16,483 bases of DNA, from NCBI GenBank assembly GCA_946803715.1, contig CAMPET010000136.1:138401-154883 (forward strand). The letters are read 5' to 3'. The stretch comes from Beroe ovata (Eukaryota > Ctenophora > Nuda > Beroida > Beroidae). The first letter of the stretch is position 1, and every line of letters starts with the position of its first letter. Both the position numbers and the translations under genes were made by a program. A model generated the notes under the pieces. The model did no database searches and was not told the DNA's origin. It saw only the letters and a program-made list of their open reading frames with translations. Positions 1-9,700 of the stretch are shown in pieces.

Positions 1-30
<30 letters not shown>
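1..30. repeat. (CA)n microsatellite at the window edge
   Basis: Fifteen perfect CA units open the window. They lie in what is most likely an intron of the SUGP1 gene, because an in-frame SUGP1 exon begins at 172 after a good acceptor. The remaining 31-171 holds short palindromes, including a perfect 16-bp one at 96-111 (ACATTGTATACAATGT), and no coding sequence that I recognise. Confidence 0.95.
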
Positions 31-31
<1 letters not shown>

Positions 32-171
32 CCTCTCCTTCACAGCTTGTACAATGTACATCGTGCTGTTCAATATTCGTCGTCGCCCAATGCATACATT
101 GTATACAATGTTCAATTGTCATTACCACATCCCCATCTGATGATCTCGACTAGCATAGGTGCTATTTCCAG

Positions 172-1741
172 GTGACAGCTATCAAGTCAGGTCGTAAGCC
201 TGAGGAGGTGATAGCACCTGATAACACCAACGCGCTGCAGTCCGATAACGTGGGATTCCAGATGTTACAGAAAGCAGGGTGGAAAGAAGGAATGGGATTG
301 GGAGCAACGGGATCGGGCATTGTTCAGCCTATTGACAGGTAATTAGTTGTTAATTGGGTGCTTGAAGTGGCCAAGAATTACTTATAGTCTATAGATCACC
401 TGATATGTTGTTTGTTGCTATATGTACTGTTGTTACTATATGTTACATGTATGTGTTTCATAGTTGGACAATGGACATGCGGACACCTAATATTTCACCG
501 CGCAAATGCGTGTACAATACTCACACTATATCATTATGTGGGTTATTTACCCGGTATATTCACTGTCAAAGAACACAGTTAACCTATTGTTCATGAAATT
601 CATCATTGCTTCATTCTTTAAACATCTTTAAAATGACATGAATGGTACTTAGATTATTAAATGAAAGTCGTTACACAGTTTATGAATATTTTGCATCAAC
701 CAAATCAGGTATTTTTTAGAAACTTCTCCAAAAAACACTGATCATCAGAAGTTAATATAAACTGCAAAGAATGGGGTCTGTTGTAGTTCATCTCAATGAG
801 AGTTATTGGTTGCTTGCGGAATACCGAACGTAATTAGTAAATTAACTAGAGGAGTCTGTTAATTATTTGATTACAGGATCTTATTAGTGAATTAATTCAT
901 CGTGTACTATTCAACGTCATAGAGATTACCGTAATGAACCAATGAAAACTCGGTACAAGTGTCTCGTGATAGTGTTTGTCCAATGAACGCATGCGGAACA
1001 ATAATGTAGACATGGTATAGTGAATTGTGGACACGTTTACCTTAATAGGCGCAACCGTGGTATACTAAACTCGGTACATTCATTAATACAAGTAAGCAAG
1101 CCCCTTCCTAGGCTAGGATACGTCTGTACAGTATAAATTGTACAGTATTGTACCAAACCCCTTTAGTACAAGTATAACAACTGTAAAGGGGTACTATAAG
1201 TGCGATGCTGTATGGATGTTTTTTAGGCGGGCACACTGCAATCAAATTTGATGGACACGCAAATCAAACTTGATGTGATTATTGTAATTGCATTACATTC
1301 CATATGAAAAGTGATAAGGTCATGATTACATCTGATCACGCTGCTATTTCTTTGCGCACTTAACGGAACGCGCGCGCAATATTTTACTGACTGATTTGTA
1401 CGCGCGCAATTACTCTGACAGTAACACGCGCGTAGCCGTACCATGGACTGTAGAAATCAGTGAATGTCGCATATTACAGAGGAATGATAAAGCCGGGAAC
1501 GGCAGGTTTGGGAGCCACTAAACCTGACGAACCTGTGGCTGGTGATGACGAGTTTGATGTCTATAGAAAAAGAATGATGTTAGCATACAAGTACCGTCCT
1601 AATCCAATGGTCAGTATAGGATGTTTCCCCATACACGATTTTGTTGATTTTAATTCTGTTTATTTGCTGAAATAATATTATGTTTCAAACGCTAAAACGT
1701 GACTCCTCTTTCAGAAAAATCCTCGACGAGCGTATTACTAA
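172..1741 (+). CDS. SUGP1: SURP and G-patch domain-containing protein 1 (SUGP1), C-terminal three coding exons, 5' partial
   Basis: SUGP1 (SF4) is a nuclear splicing factor whose G-patch recruits and activates a DEAH-box helicase during branch-site recognition. Exons: 172-338, 1480-1609 and 1715-1741 (TAA), joined in phase; together they encode the last 107 residues. The first exon carries a G-patch: NVGFQMLQKAGWKEGMGLG followed by GSGIVQPID, with the spaced glycines and the aromatic residue of the family. The second gives DDEFDVYRKRMMLAYKYRPN and the last, 27-nt exon gives KNPRRAYY then stop. This order and the ...RKRMMLAY.(Y/F)RPNP..NPRR.YY ending are diagnostic of SUGP1 rather than other G-patch proteins. 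The SURP domains must lie upstream, outside the window. The acceptor at 170-171 is supported by a pyrimidine stretch and by the frame. Splicing was inferred by eye. Confidence 0.93.
339..1479 (+). other. Large SUGP1 intron, no gene seen
   Basis: This 1141-bp intron separates the G-patch exon from the penultimate exon. It is AT-rich and starts GTAATT and ends TTACAG. It contains a short inverted repeat (ACCCCTTTA at 1157-1165, TAAAGGGGT at 1184-1192) and a patch of CGCGCG tracts around 1370-1435, including two copies of CGCGCGCAAT. The small open frames inside show no recognisable protein and I do not call them. Confidence 0.8.
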
Positions 1742-2469
1742 AGCCCAGAGATTTGATATAAATGACTCGAACATACAAGCGTGTGTCTTTTGTTTGTGTT
1801 TGTGTGTTTAAACCAATTTGCATGCGTATGTTTACATTTTGCAAAGATAAATTTATCTTATGTTTGTTTTCCAAAGATAAACGAAATAGTTTTTTGGGTT
1901 GATTTTACATGGTATATTTTTGAAGGTTAGATATGTAAACTTTCGATATGAAGAATATTCTTGTTTACGGTATAGTAGATACCCAGGTCAAATATGAATA
2001 CAACTCAAGATAAAAGTCAGTGTTCATTGATTGGTATTGAAATCGATTGTTAAATTATTTGCTGATAGTTATATTAAGCCATTTTGAGTTAACGAGATTT
2101 CGAGTTCATTTCACTCGACAGGATTAGATAGAGACTCTGTTTGATGCTGGCTAAATAAGGTTATAGAGACACCACAGGTTTTGCTTTTGATAGGTCTTTG
2201 GCAAATGCCTTATTTATTTTCTCACTGTGTACTGTGAGTGTGTCAGTGATGTTGTTGCAAAATGAAGGACAGTCGAACCGTTGAATCTGAAATCATAATT
2301 TCCAATTACAATGGTCCCGGTTGATGGTTCAGAAATATTGATACCGTTGTTTTTGGTGGTATTCTGTGGCATGTTTCAGGACATGTTGTATAGCTTGTTG
2401 AATGTGATAGTACACTTAAATCCTATCAATTCGTGTCTTGTTATTTGCATCTGAGTAGTGATTTGGCTG

Positions 2470-3054
2470 TCGATGATAGCCCCTGTCGAGAATTTCATTG
2501 CGCGCGCGCCGCAAATCATTCTCAGATAGCGTCAGCTGGGCCTAGCATCGCCAGGCAAAGTAGTGATCTGTTGTATTAAAACAGGGGTTTTCCCTACCGT
2601 CAACGCCGCGCAATTGTAATTCCGCCAGGGATATTGTCAGATGTTACCTGACCTGTTTAATTTCTCGCGCGCGCCTTCATCGAAGGCCTGTTTCGGCCTT
2701 GTGCACACGTTGCGCGCCCCTGTTCTACTCAGTGATCTGAAAAAACCACGGAGACGCGCAGCGCGCGCGGAGTATTTGGGTCACGCAGCGCGGGAACATT
2801 CGGCCTTCGATGAAGGCGCGCGCGCCGCGCGCGAGAAACTGAGGTCAGATAAAATCTGACAACCAGGGATATTGGATAAAATCCCTCCAGCGAGGGTAGG
2901 GACCGGGAGTAATCCTACATGAAAATGATCAGATCGCTTAAGTCCGTCTGGCGATATTATAAACTGCTGATGCAATGCAAGCCGCGAAATTGAGAATAAG
3001 TTTGTAATTTGCTCCGCGCGCAAATCTGAAATTCTCGACAGGGTCTATCATCGA
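2470..3054. mobile_element. GC-rich foldback element (long imperfect inverted repeat), MITE-like
   Basis: The outer arms 2470-2497 and 3027-3054 are reverse complements at 27 of 28 positions; the core reads CGATGATAG(C/A)CCCTGTCGAGAATTTCA. A second arm pair lies inside: 2636-2688 pairs with 2802-2860, sharing TTTCTCGCGCGCG, CCTTCATCGAAGGCC and GTCAGAT.TTA.CTGACCT. Between these pairs, weaker symmetry continues (TCGCCAG near 2550 against CTGGCGA near 2950; CCCTACCGTC against GCGAGGGTAGGGAC). The whole block therefore behaves as one foldback unit of about 585 bp. It encodes no transposase, so it would be non-autonomous. I could not find a convincing target-site duplication, so the class is unknown. 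Confidence 0.7.
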
Positions 3055-3081
3055 TCGCGATCGACAAGTTTTACGACCCAT

Positions 3082-3140
3082 GGCCTTCGATAAAGGCGAG
3101 CGCGCGTGAACGGTGAAACAGAGGTCCGGTCAGATAAAAT
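3082..3140. repeat. Detached fragment related to the foldback element arm
   Basis: GGCCTTCGATAAAGGCGAGCGCGCG followed by GAAACAGAGGTC and GGTCAGATAAAATC repeats the order of motifs in the right inner arm of the foldback element (2802-2860) in the same orientation. It lies just outside the element's outer arm. It may be a remnant of a second insertion or of an internal rearrangement. Confidence 0.55.
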
Positions 3141-3428
3141 CAAACAATTTCATCGCGCGTGCAAATTTTGGCCAGCTGGAGATCTTTCTATCTGATAAGA
3201 TGATGCAAACGGTTGAGGTGGATCCTAATACAAAGATCACTCACAAGCTTAGTCAAATTTTTGTTTGACATAATCTTGGAATGGTAACCCATAACACTTG
3301 ATATAATTTGGGTCATGTTATGCAGGTACATGGTCTTATGGACTATAACTCTGTTGACTATATTGGTAGATCTTGATTGATGTTGTTCTTACTATGAATA
3401 ATCGAAGGAAAATTTCAGGTTCCTACTG

Positions 3429-4202
3429 ATGAATAGTCAACAGTTTCAGTCCACTCTTTTGCCTTCGATATATCTTGCATCATTAATTTCAATATTTGCA
3501 TTGGTTTATCTGAAAAACTCCCCTGCGCCATATGGGAAGTTTAAGAAGAAAGGTGGTGTGTTATGTTCAAAATCAATGGATAGTTCATTGGCTTGGTTGT
3601 TGCAAGAATGCCCTTCATTTTTCATCCCATTTTATGTGCTTATCTGCCATTGGCCCAGGCTTTCATGGATGTCTATTGTAGCATTAGGGATGTTTTGCAT
3701 GCATTATTTCAATAGGTCATTCATATATGCATTTCTGTTAAAGACAAGTAAAAGAACACCACTAGAAACTTGTGTCAGTGCATTCATATTTTGTGTCTTT
3801 AATGGTTGGTTACAATCACTGAATATTATTGAAGACAACAAAATCTTAAATGAAATTGGTTTTTCAAATTTATGTGGAGTTGCTGTGTTTTTTATTGGGA
3901 TGTATATCAATATATCATCAGATTCTCATCTGAATGAACTGTCTCAACAAAGAGTTGGAAACCAATATCTTCTCCCTCACAAAGGGATGTTCAAGTATGT
4001 TTCAGCTGCAAATTACTTGGGTGAAATCTTAGAATGGCTAGGTTTCTTTCTTTATGCCCAGACATGGGCAGCAGCTTGGTTTTGTTTATTTACTATGTTT
4101 TTCTTAGGTCAGCGGGCTTATCAAACCCATCACTTTTATTTAGACAATATCCCTAACTATCCAAAATCACGTAGTTCTTTAATACCATTTTCCGGATTTT
4201 AA
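3429..4202 (+). CDS. 3-oxo-5-alpha-steroid 4-dehydrogenase (SRD5A1/2-like), intronless
   Basis: This family reduces the delta-4 double bond of 3-oxosteroids with NADPH in the ER membrane. The 257-aa product matches the usual SRD5A1/2 length (254-259) and is rich in hydrophobic helices throughout. Family marks: LLQECPSFF with E60 and MHYFNRSFIY with Y93, the positions corresponding to the substrate-binding E57 and Y91 of SRD5A2; INISSD (N161, D165); SAANYLGEILEW (N195, E199) in the NADPH site; and the C-terminal YPKSRSSLIPF signature. All key residues are present, so it should be an active enzyme. The start is the first ATG after a TTTCAG acceptor-like site ending at 3418, which leaves a 10-nt leader. 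The reading frame is uninterrupted, whereas vertebrate SRD5A1/2 are split over several exons, so a retrocopy or intron loss is possible. Whether the substrate is a steroid or another enone lipid is not visible. Confidence 0.88.
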   Translation: MNSQQFQSTLLPSIYLASLISIFALVYLKNSPAPYGKFKKKGGVLCSKSMDSSLAWLLQECPSFFIPFYVLICHWPRLSWMSIVALGMFCMHYFNRSFIYAFLLKTSKRTPLETCVSAFIFCVFNGWLQSLNIIEDNKILNEIGFSNLCGVAVFFIGMYINISSDSHLNELSQQRVGNQYLLPHKGMFKYVSAANYLGEILEWLGFFLYAQTWAAAWFCLFTMFFLGQRAYQTHHFYLDNIPNYPKSRSSLIPFSGF

Positions 4203-4725
4203 GAGTAAAGAAAATTTGCTTTGTCATTAATTCTATTCATTTCACAAATCAAGTCTTGATCTGAGTGAATAGAAGAAATCAGCCAACATCAAGTGAAGAA
4301 GATTCTTATCTAACCTGGTGGGAAGCTTGTGAAATTATATATTTAGTGTTTGCATGTCTTGATTTCGTGCTGAAATGAGACCCAAAATGCTACCAAACAT
4401 TGAGTTTTCTGTATAAATTGGAATTGTCCACATTAATGCATTTGTGCAATGTTGTTTCAACGAAACAGAAAGCTTCACACTACCTATTACCTATAAGTCA
4501 ATGCATCCAAGCATAACAATAACTGAATTGGACTACTCTTCTTGTTTCCATTGAATCAGTTCGAAACATGTGTGTTGATTATCATGTTATTGTCAAATTG
4601 CTTCCAGCTAAGCGATTGTATTCTATGATAAACTTTCAAAGGGTTGGAACCAATAGTAACACCCACATAGAATGTTCTAGCAAGACACAATGACTCAGTG
4701 TTTTTCCCAATGTAGAGACGCCAAC
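4203..4725. other. Intergenic spacer between the SRD5A-like and V-ATPase genes
   Basis: This is a 523-bp AT-rich spacer between two same-strand genes. I see no AATAAA close to the upstream stop and no strong GTAAGT or GTGAGT donor. At 4701-4715 a T-rich run ends in an AG (TGTTTTTCCCAATGTAG) 10 nt before the V-ATPase start codon, which looks like a 3' splice site. No protein was recognised in the small open frames. Confidence 0.6.
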
Positions 4726-6744
4726 ATGTCCAAACTCCTCCGATCAGAGGAGATGTCTCTTGTACAGATATTTCTGTCACAGGAGGCATCTTACAACTGC
4801 ATTCGAGAACTTGGTGAACTTGTGAGTGTTCAATTTGCCTACCACACTCCCGAAATGCACTTCAACACTATTGCTTGTTCTGTATAAATTACTCATTAAT
4901 AAACAACTTGTTTCAGGGAGCAATACAGTTCTCAGACGTGAGATTTTGATATGTCACTTATTTGTTGGATTTTTTTGCCACTTCCAATATGAAAATGGGA
5001 TTCAGTGAATTAAAACATATTTCTTCCTTTCAGCTTAATGAGGAGGTGAACGCTTTTTCAAGAAATTATGTTTCCGAGATAAGAAGGACAGAAGAAATGG
5101 AACGACGCCTCAGTAAGTATTTTCATGTACAGTACTCTGACGCAGTCGTGAGTAGTCGATGATGAAATAAACGCCCGGATTGAACACTCAGATTAAACAT
5201 ATTCTACACTCGTATTAAGCTATTGGGCATTTCTTCTCACACATACACAAAGTCAGTATCAGCCGAGTGTATTGTCTGTGTAACGTCCCATAACCTGGCG
5301 TCATGTACCTCGTAAATCAATCTACAGATGTTGGATGACAAAGTGCAAGCGACAAAGTCACAACTGAGCAGAAGTTGGATGTCAGTAATGATGCCAGTAT
5401 GAGCCTGTCGAGACTGTCTAGGGCTCCCTGCCTTTTGTGCCACTGCTATAGTATCACTGTCGAATAGGAATTTGTACTCCGGGTATTTAGATTGTAGCTC
5501 TGTCACGACACTAGGTTCATCAGTAGCAACATATACACGCTTCTCGGTGTTCTTTGGCTTGTTCCCAAAGTATTGGATGATAGGTTCCATGTACTTTTCA
5601 ACATCTTGATATCGAGCCTCACTCCTCTTGTCAGTTCTACGGACCTGCATGCCAGGAACTGGCTCCACAAAGTCTAACTTCCTCTTCACACTAGCTACAT
5701 GTTGCTCCATGTGTGGTCTGAGCCGGTACAAGTACTGAATGATCTGACCTGCCCACCAAGAAAGCGGCGATTTTACTGTGGCTGGAGCAGTGACCATGCC
5801 TTCTGGAGGACCATCCAGCCGTCCTGGAACATCAGAACCAGGTGGTGGTCTGTGGACATCCGATAAGAGTACCACTTGGTGAGAGTCGTGGTCTGGCCCC
5901 CACTCCACCGCGTCCCTATCACTCCAAGTCGTGCAAGTGTCACTGATCGGCAGGAAATTCTCCTCCCACTCCTCCTTAGTCATGACATCTTTAGCTCGTG
6001 ACGCAAGCAGCACTGTGCGGTTAGTACGCGCTGCCACCATGAAACAGTTGACCAGCTTGTGTGTAGCCGAACCAAAGCCTATGGGGCCGTACCACAATGG
6101 GCAGACTATCTTCCTGGCAGAGGTACAGTCAGCTGGATTTTGCATCCTGGTGAGGAATTCCTGGGCAACTCTACTCTCCGGATAGTGTTGAGTAGTGGGG
6201 GTCTCGGTTCTGTGTCGCTGTGAGTATAGCAGGAGCATGAGTGTAACAGTCGCTAGCAACATGACGAATCTTCTGTTCCGCCGTGAGATATTCATGTATG
6301 AGGATGATGCTATGAGAACTGTCGTATCATTGAGCTGACCTGAACAAACATTCAATCATGATAGGGGAGATGTCGGGTTGATGAGCAAATTATGCTATAC
6401 TAAGCGTTATCGGTACAAATCCATCAGTAGACTAGTTGACAAAATATGCAAGATCGTGTTTGTACATACGTTCACAACAAACCGTGTTCAAGAACAACAA
6501 GAAGATTCAACTTAGCAAAACTTCTCTCGTTAGTTACTATACAACTTAATGCTTATCACATCATTGTTTTTAACTGACATGTTGTACACTAGTGCTTTGT
6601 CAGACTGAGCATGTGAAATGGAGAAAAGGTGTAACGTGCATGAAATGCAAACTGACTCGTGACATAACGTGACACGAGATTGATATCCACGGGGGATTGC
6701 CTCTTTTATGGGCGTAGAGTAAATTTACAAACACACACATTTAC

Positions 6745-6783
<39 letters not shown>

Positions 6784-9700
6784 NCATACACACATGAAAC
6801 ACATACCCCCAGGATTTTTCGCGGCTGAGATAGAAAGAGAAAAGTTGCCCGTTCCTGCTGACTACAATGTTCCAAGTGCGCCTAACCAGAAAGATCTTAT
6901 TGACTTGGAGGTATTGAACTCATTTTTCTTGTTAATATGTCAAATTAACATTCCTTGTGACCGAGAACATGTGCCTACGCAAATGGGCTCGTGGAGTGAA
7001 AATGATATGTGCAGTTTCCTTATCCTAGTATAACCCAGGCGACTCTAGAACAACTAGAGGGAGAAACACGGCAGATTAACGCGAACCAGGAGGCACTACT
7101 TCGGAACTTCTACGAGTTGAAGGAATTGAAACACGTTCTCAACTCTGCCAGCCAATTCTTCCAGGAGGTGAGTTGGTGAAGAGTGGTGACTGGTGAGTTG
7201 ATCAATAGTAGTGGGTTGGTGACGAGCAGTGAGTTGGTGAAGAGTGGTGAGTTGGTGAAGAGTGGTGAGTTGGTAAAGAGTGGTGAGTTGGTGAGTTGGT
7301 GAAGAGTTGGTGAGGAGCAGTGAGTTGGTGAAGTGTGGTGAGTTGGTGAGGAGCACTGAGTTGGTGAGGAGTGGTGGGTTGGTGAAGAGTGGGTGTTAGA
7401 AGACAATGTAACTAAACGCACGCACAGGGCGCCGCGATACAGGAAGAAGGCCGAGCCGCCCAGACGCCCAAATATGACGAGGAAACAGGGAATGTATCGC
7501 GACACCTGAGTTTTTTGTGCGGCGTTATCAACCGCACAAAAATACCAGTGTTTGAGCGAGTGTTATGGCGAGCCAGCAGAGGTCAGTGTTACTCTCGTGT
7601 TTACTGTGTTACACTCGTGTTACACTTTTGTTACACTCGTGTTACGCCATTGTTACACTTGTGTTAGAGACACATGTAAAACATATGTTATTTACATGTT
7701 ACACACACGTGAAATACATGTACATAACTACAGGAAAAGCACTACTCCGTCACATGGAAATTGCTGAGACACTTAAGGACCCGGCAACTGAAGAGGAAAT
7801 CCCCAAGTCCACGTTCATCGTGTATTTCCAAGGAGAGCAACTCAAGATGAGAGTCAAGAAAATCTGTGAAGGGTGAGTACTGATACACCCATGTTACGAG
7901 GACCTGTATACTGTATCCTGTATCCTGTGTATATTGTTGTCATTACACAGTACTGTACACCCATGTTACGTTCTGTAAACCTATTATATACTGGATAAGT
8001 GTCTGTAAAGTCTATACACAGTAACGTATTATACACGGTTATGTATACCCTGCACACTGATCTCTGATTATCTGTTGTAGGCTGGGCGCTACAACCTACC
8101 CATGTAAAGAAGATTGGGAAGAGCGCAGACAGACTGAGTCAGAAGTTGACAAGAGACTGGAAGAGTTGACAAGCATTCTGAATGAGACAAAGAATCACAG
8201 ATTCAGAATGCTGAATACTGTTGTCAGCAGTATCAACTCGTGGATCATACAGGTTATCAATGTCAACATGTAACTGTCAACAGTCTCGCATGGTTACAGC
8301 TCTGTTAACACATGTGTTGCACTCAGGTCCGCAAAGTGAAAGCTATCTACTACACAATGAACAAGTTTAAGAAAACGGAAACTGGACTTTTGCACGCAGA
8401 GGGATGGTGCCCGAAGTTCCAACTCAATGACATTGACCGAGCTCTCAAGAAGGGCGCCGCAACGGCTGGCAGTAATGTGCCGCCAATTCTGAACACAGTT
8501 ACTACACGCCGGACGCCACCTACCTATCATAGGAGTAATAAACTAACCAAGGGATACCAGACCATCATAGATGCATATGGAGTGGCTTCATATCAAGAGA
8601 TAAACCCAGGTTTGCATGTTTTTCTTCTCGGTCCATGTGTTGGTTTGATAGATTGTTTTCTTTCTGCGTGTCTCTAACACATCCCGTATTCCAACAGCTA
8701 TATTCACTATCATAACATTCCCGTTCTTGTTTGGTATCATGTTTGGTGATATTGGTCACGGGTTTATCATGTTCCTTGCTGGACTGTATCTAGTGATGAA
8801 GGAAACTCACTTCGGGAAACGGATAAAAACTTACGACGAGGTAACTTATTAACATTAGTTAACATTATAGCTGTTAACATGTTGACATGGTATCCGGTTG
8901 GTAAGAATGCTAGTTGATAGCAGCACACTCATTACACTATTGCAGACATTCACAATGATGTTCCATGGACGTTACATTATCATGATGAATGGACTGTTTG
9001 CTATGTATGCTGGATTCCTCTATAATGACATCTTCTCGCTATCGATCAACATATTTGGCTCATCGTGGAGTCCAAACTACGAGAGACTGACTAACGGGTG
9101 GGTACTTAGATAATTGACATAATTGACTAATTAGCCGCACACAAATAGACAGCAAGTCACATGTCATATCTGACAGGTCTGTCATCAATACAGAGGGAAT
9201 GTACGCACTAGATCCTATCCCTTACGGAGATCAGTATTCTGGGAACCCATATGTGTTTGGTATCGATCCGTTCTGGAATCTATCTGAGAACAAGCTCACC
9301 TTCATCAATTCCTACAAAATGAAGATGGCTGTCATACTGGGTCTTGTCCAGATGACATTCGGTCTAATCCTCAGTCTTTTCAACTACAAGTGAGTTTATT
9401 GTTCAACGCGTGATATTGCAGCTGATACCACGCGAAGATATCCAGGAAAATTGCCACTTGTCTCAATCATTGCGTAAACCAGAACTGAAACGTAACGCGC
9501 GGTAAAACTTGCGTCGTACAAAAGACCGAAAAAAACTTCCGGTTCACGCACCGCGCGCGCGCGTCCATGTTGATCAGACGCGACGCCTCATAATTCCTCT
9601 TCACACTCCACAGTCAGCATTGACTAAACACTGGTCGCAGGTTCAAAGGCAAGAAACTGGACATTTACTGCACATTTGTACCCCAAATGATCTTTTTACA

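Larger units (their letters stand above)
1742..3418. other. Intergenic region between SUGP1 and the SRD5A-like gene
   Basis: The region holds the SUGP1 3' flank, AT-rich sequence to about 2460, then the GC-rich foldback element (2470-3054) and a detached relative of its arm (3082-3140). I see no AATAAA clearly assignable to SUGP1. A donor-like GTGAGT lies at 2234 and an acceptor-like TTTCAG ends at 3418, so a 5' UTR intron of the downstream gene could span much of it. No coding exon was recognised. Confidence 0.6.

Noticed and set aside
2641-3023. Two overlapping open frames of 72-80 codons in GC-rich DNA
   Set aside because: They arise from the CG-rich inverted repeats of the foldback element and have low-complexity Arg/Ala composition.
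6296-6355. Upstream ATG at 6355 extending the GT23 protein by 20 residues
   Set aside because: The extension overlaps an acceptor-like TTTGTTCAG and would place 30 residues before the anchor. The internal ATG at 6295 gives a normal type II leader.
6680-7033. 117-codon frame with a poly-His/Thr run
   Set aside because: The run is the CA repeat. Only 6813-6910 inside it is real, as exon 4 of the V-ATPase gene.
7110-7505. Minus-strand open frames rich in Ser-Pro-Thr-His / Thr-Asn-Ser repeats
   Set aside because: They are a translation of the intron 5 minisatellite and of the reverse strand of real V-ATPase exons; no independent gene.
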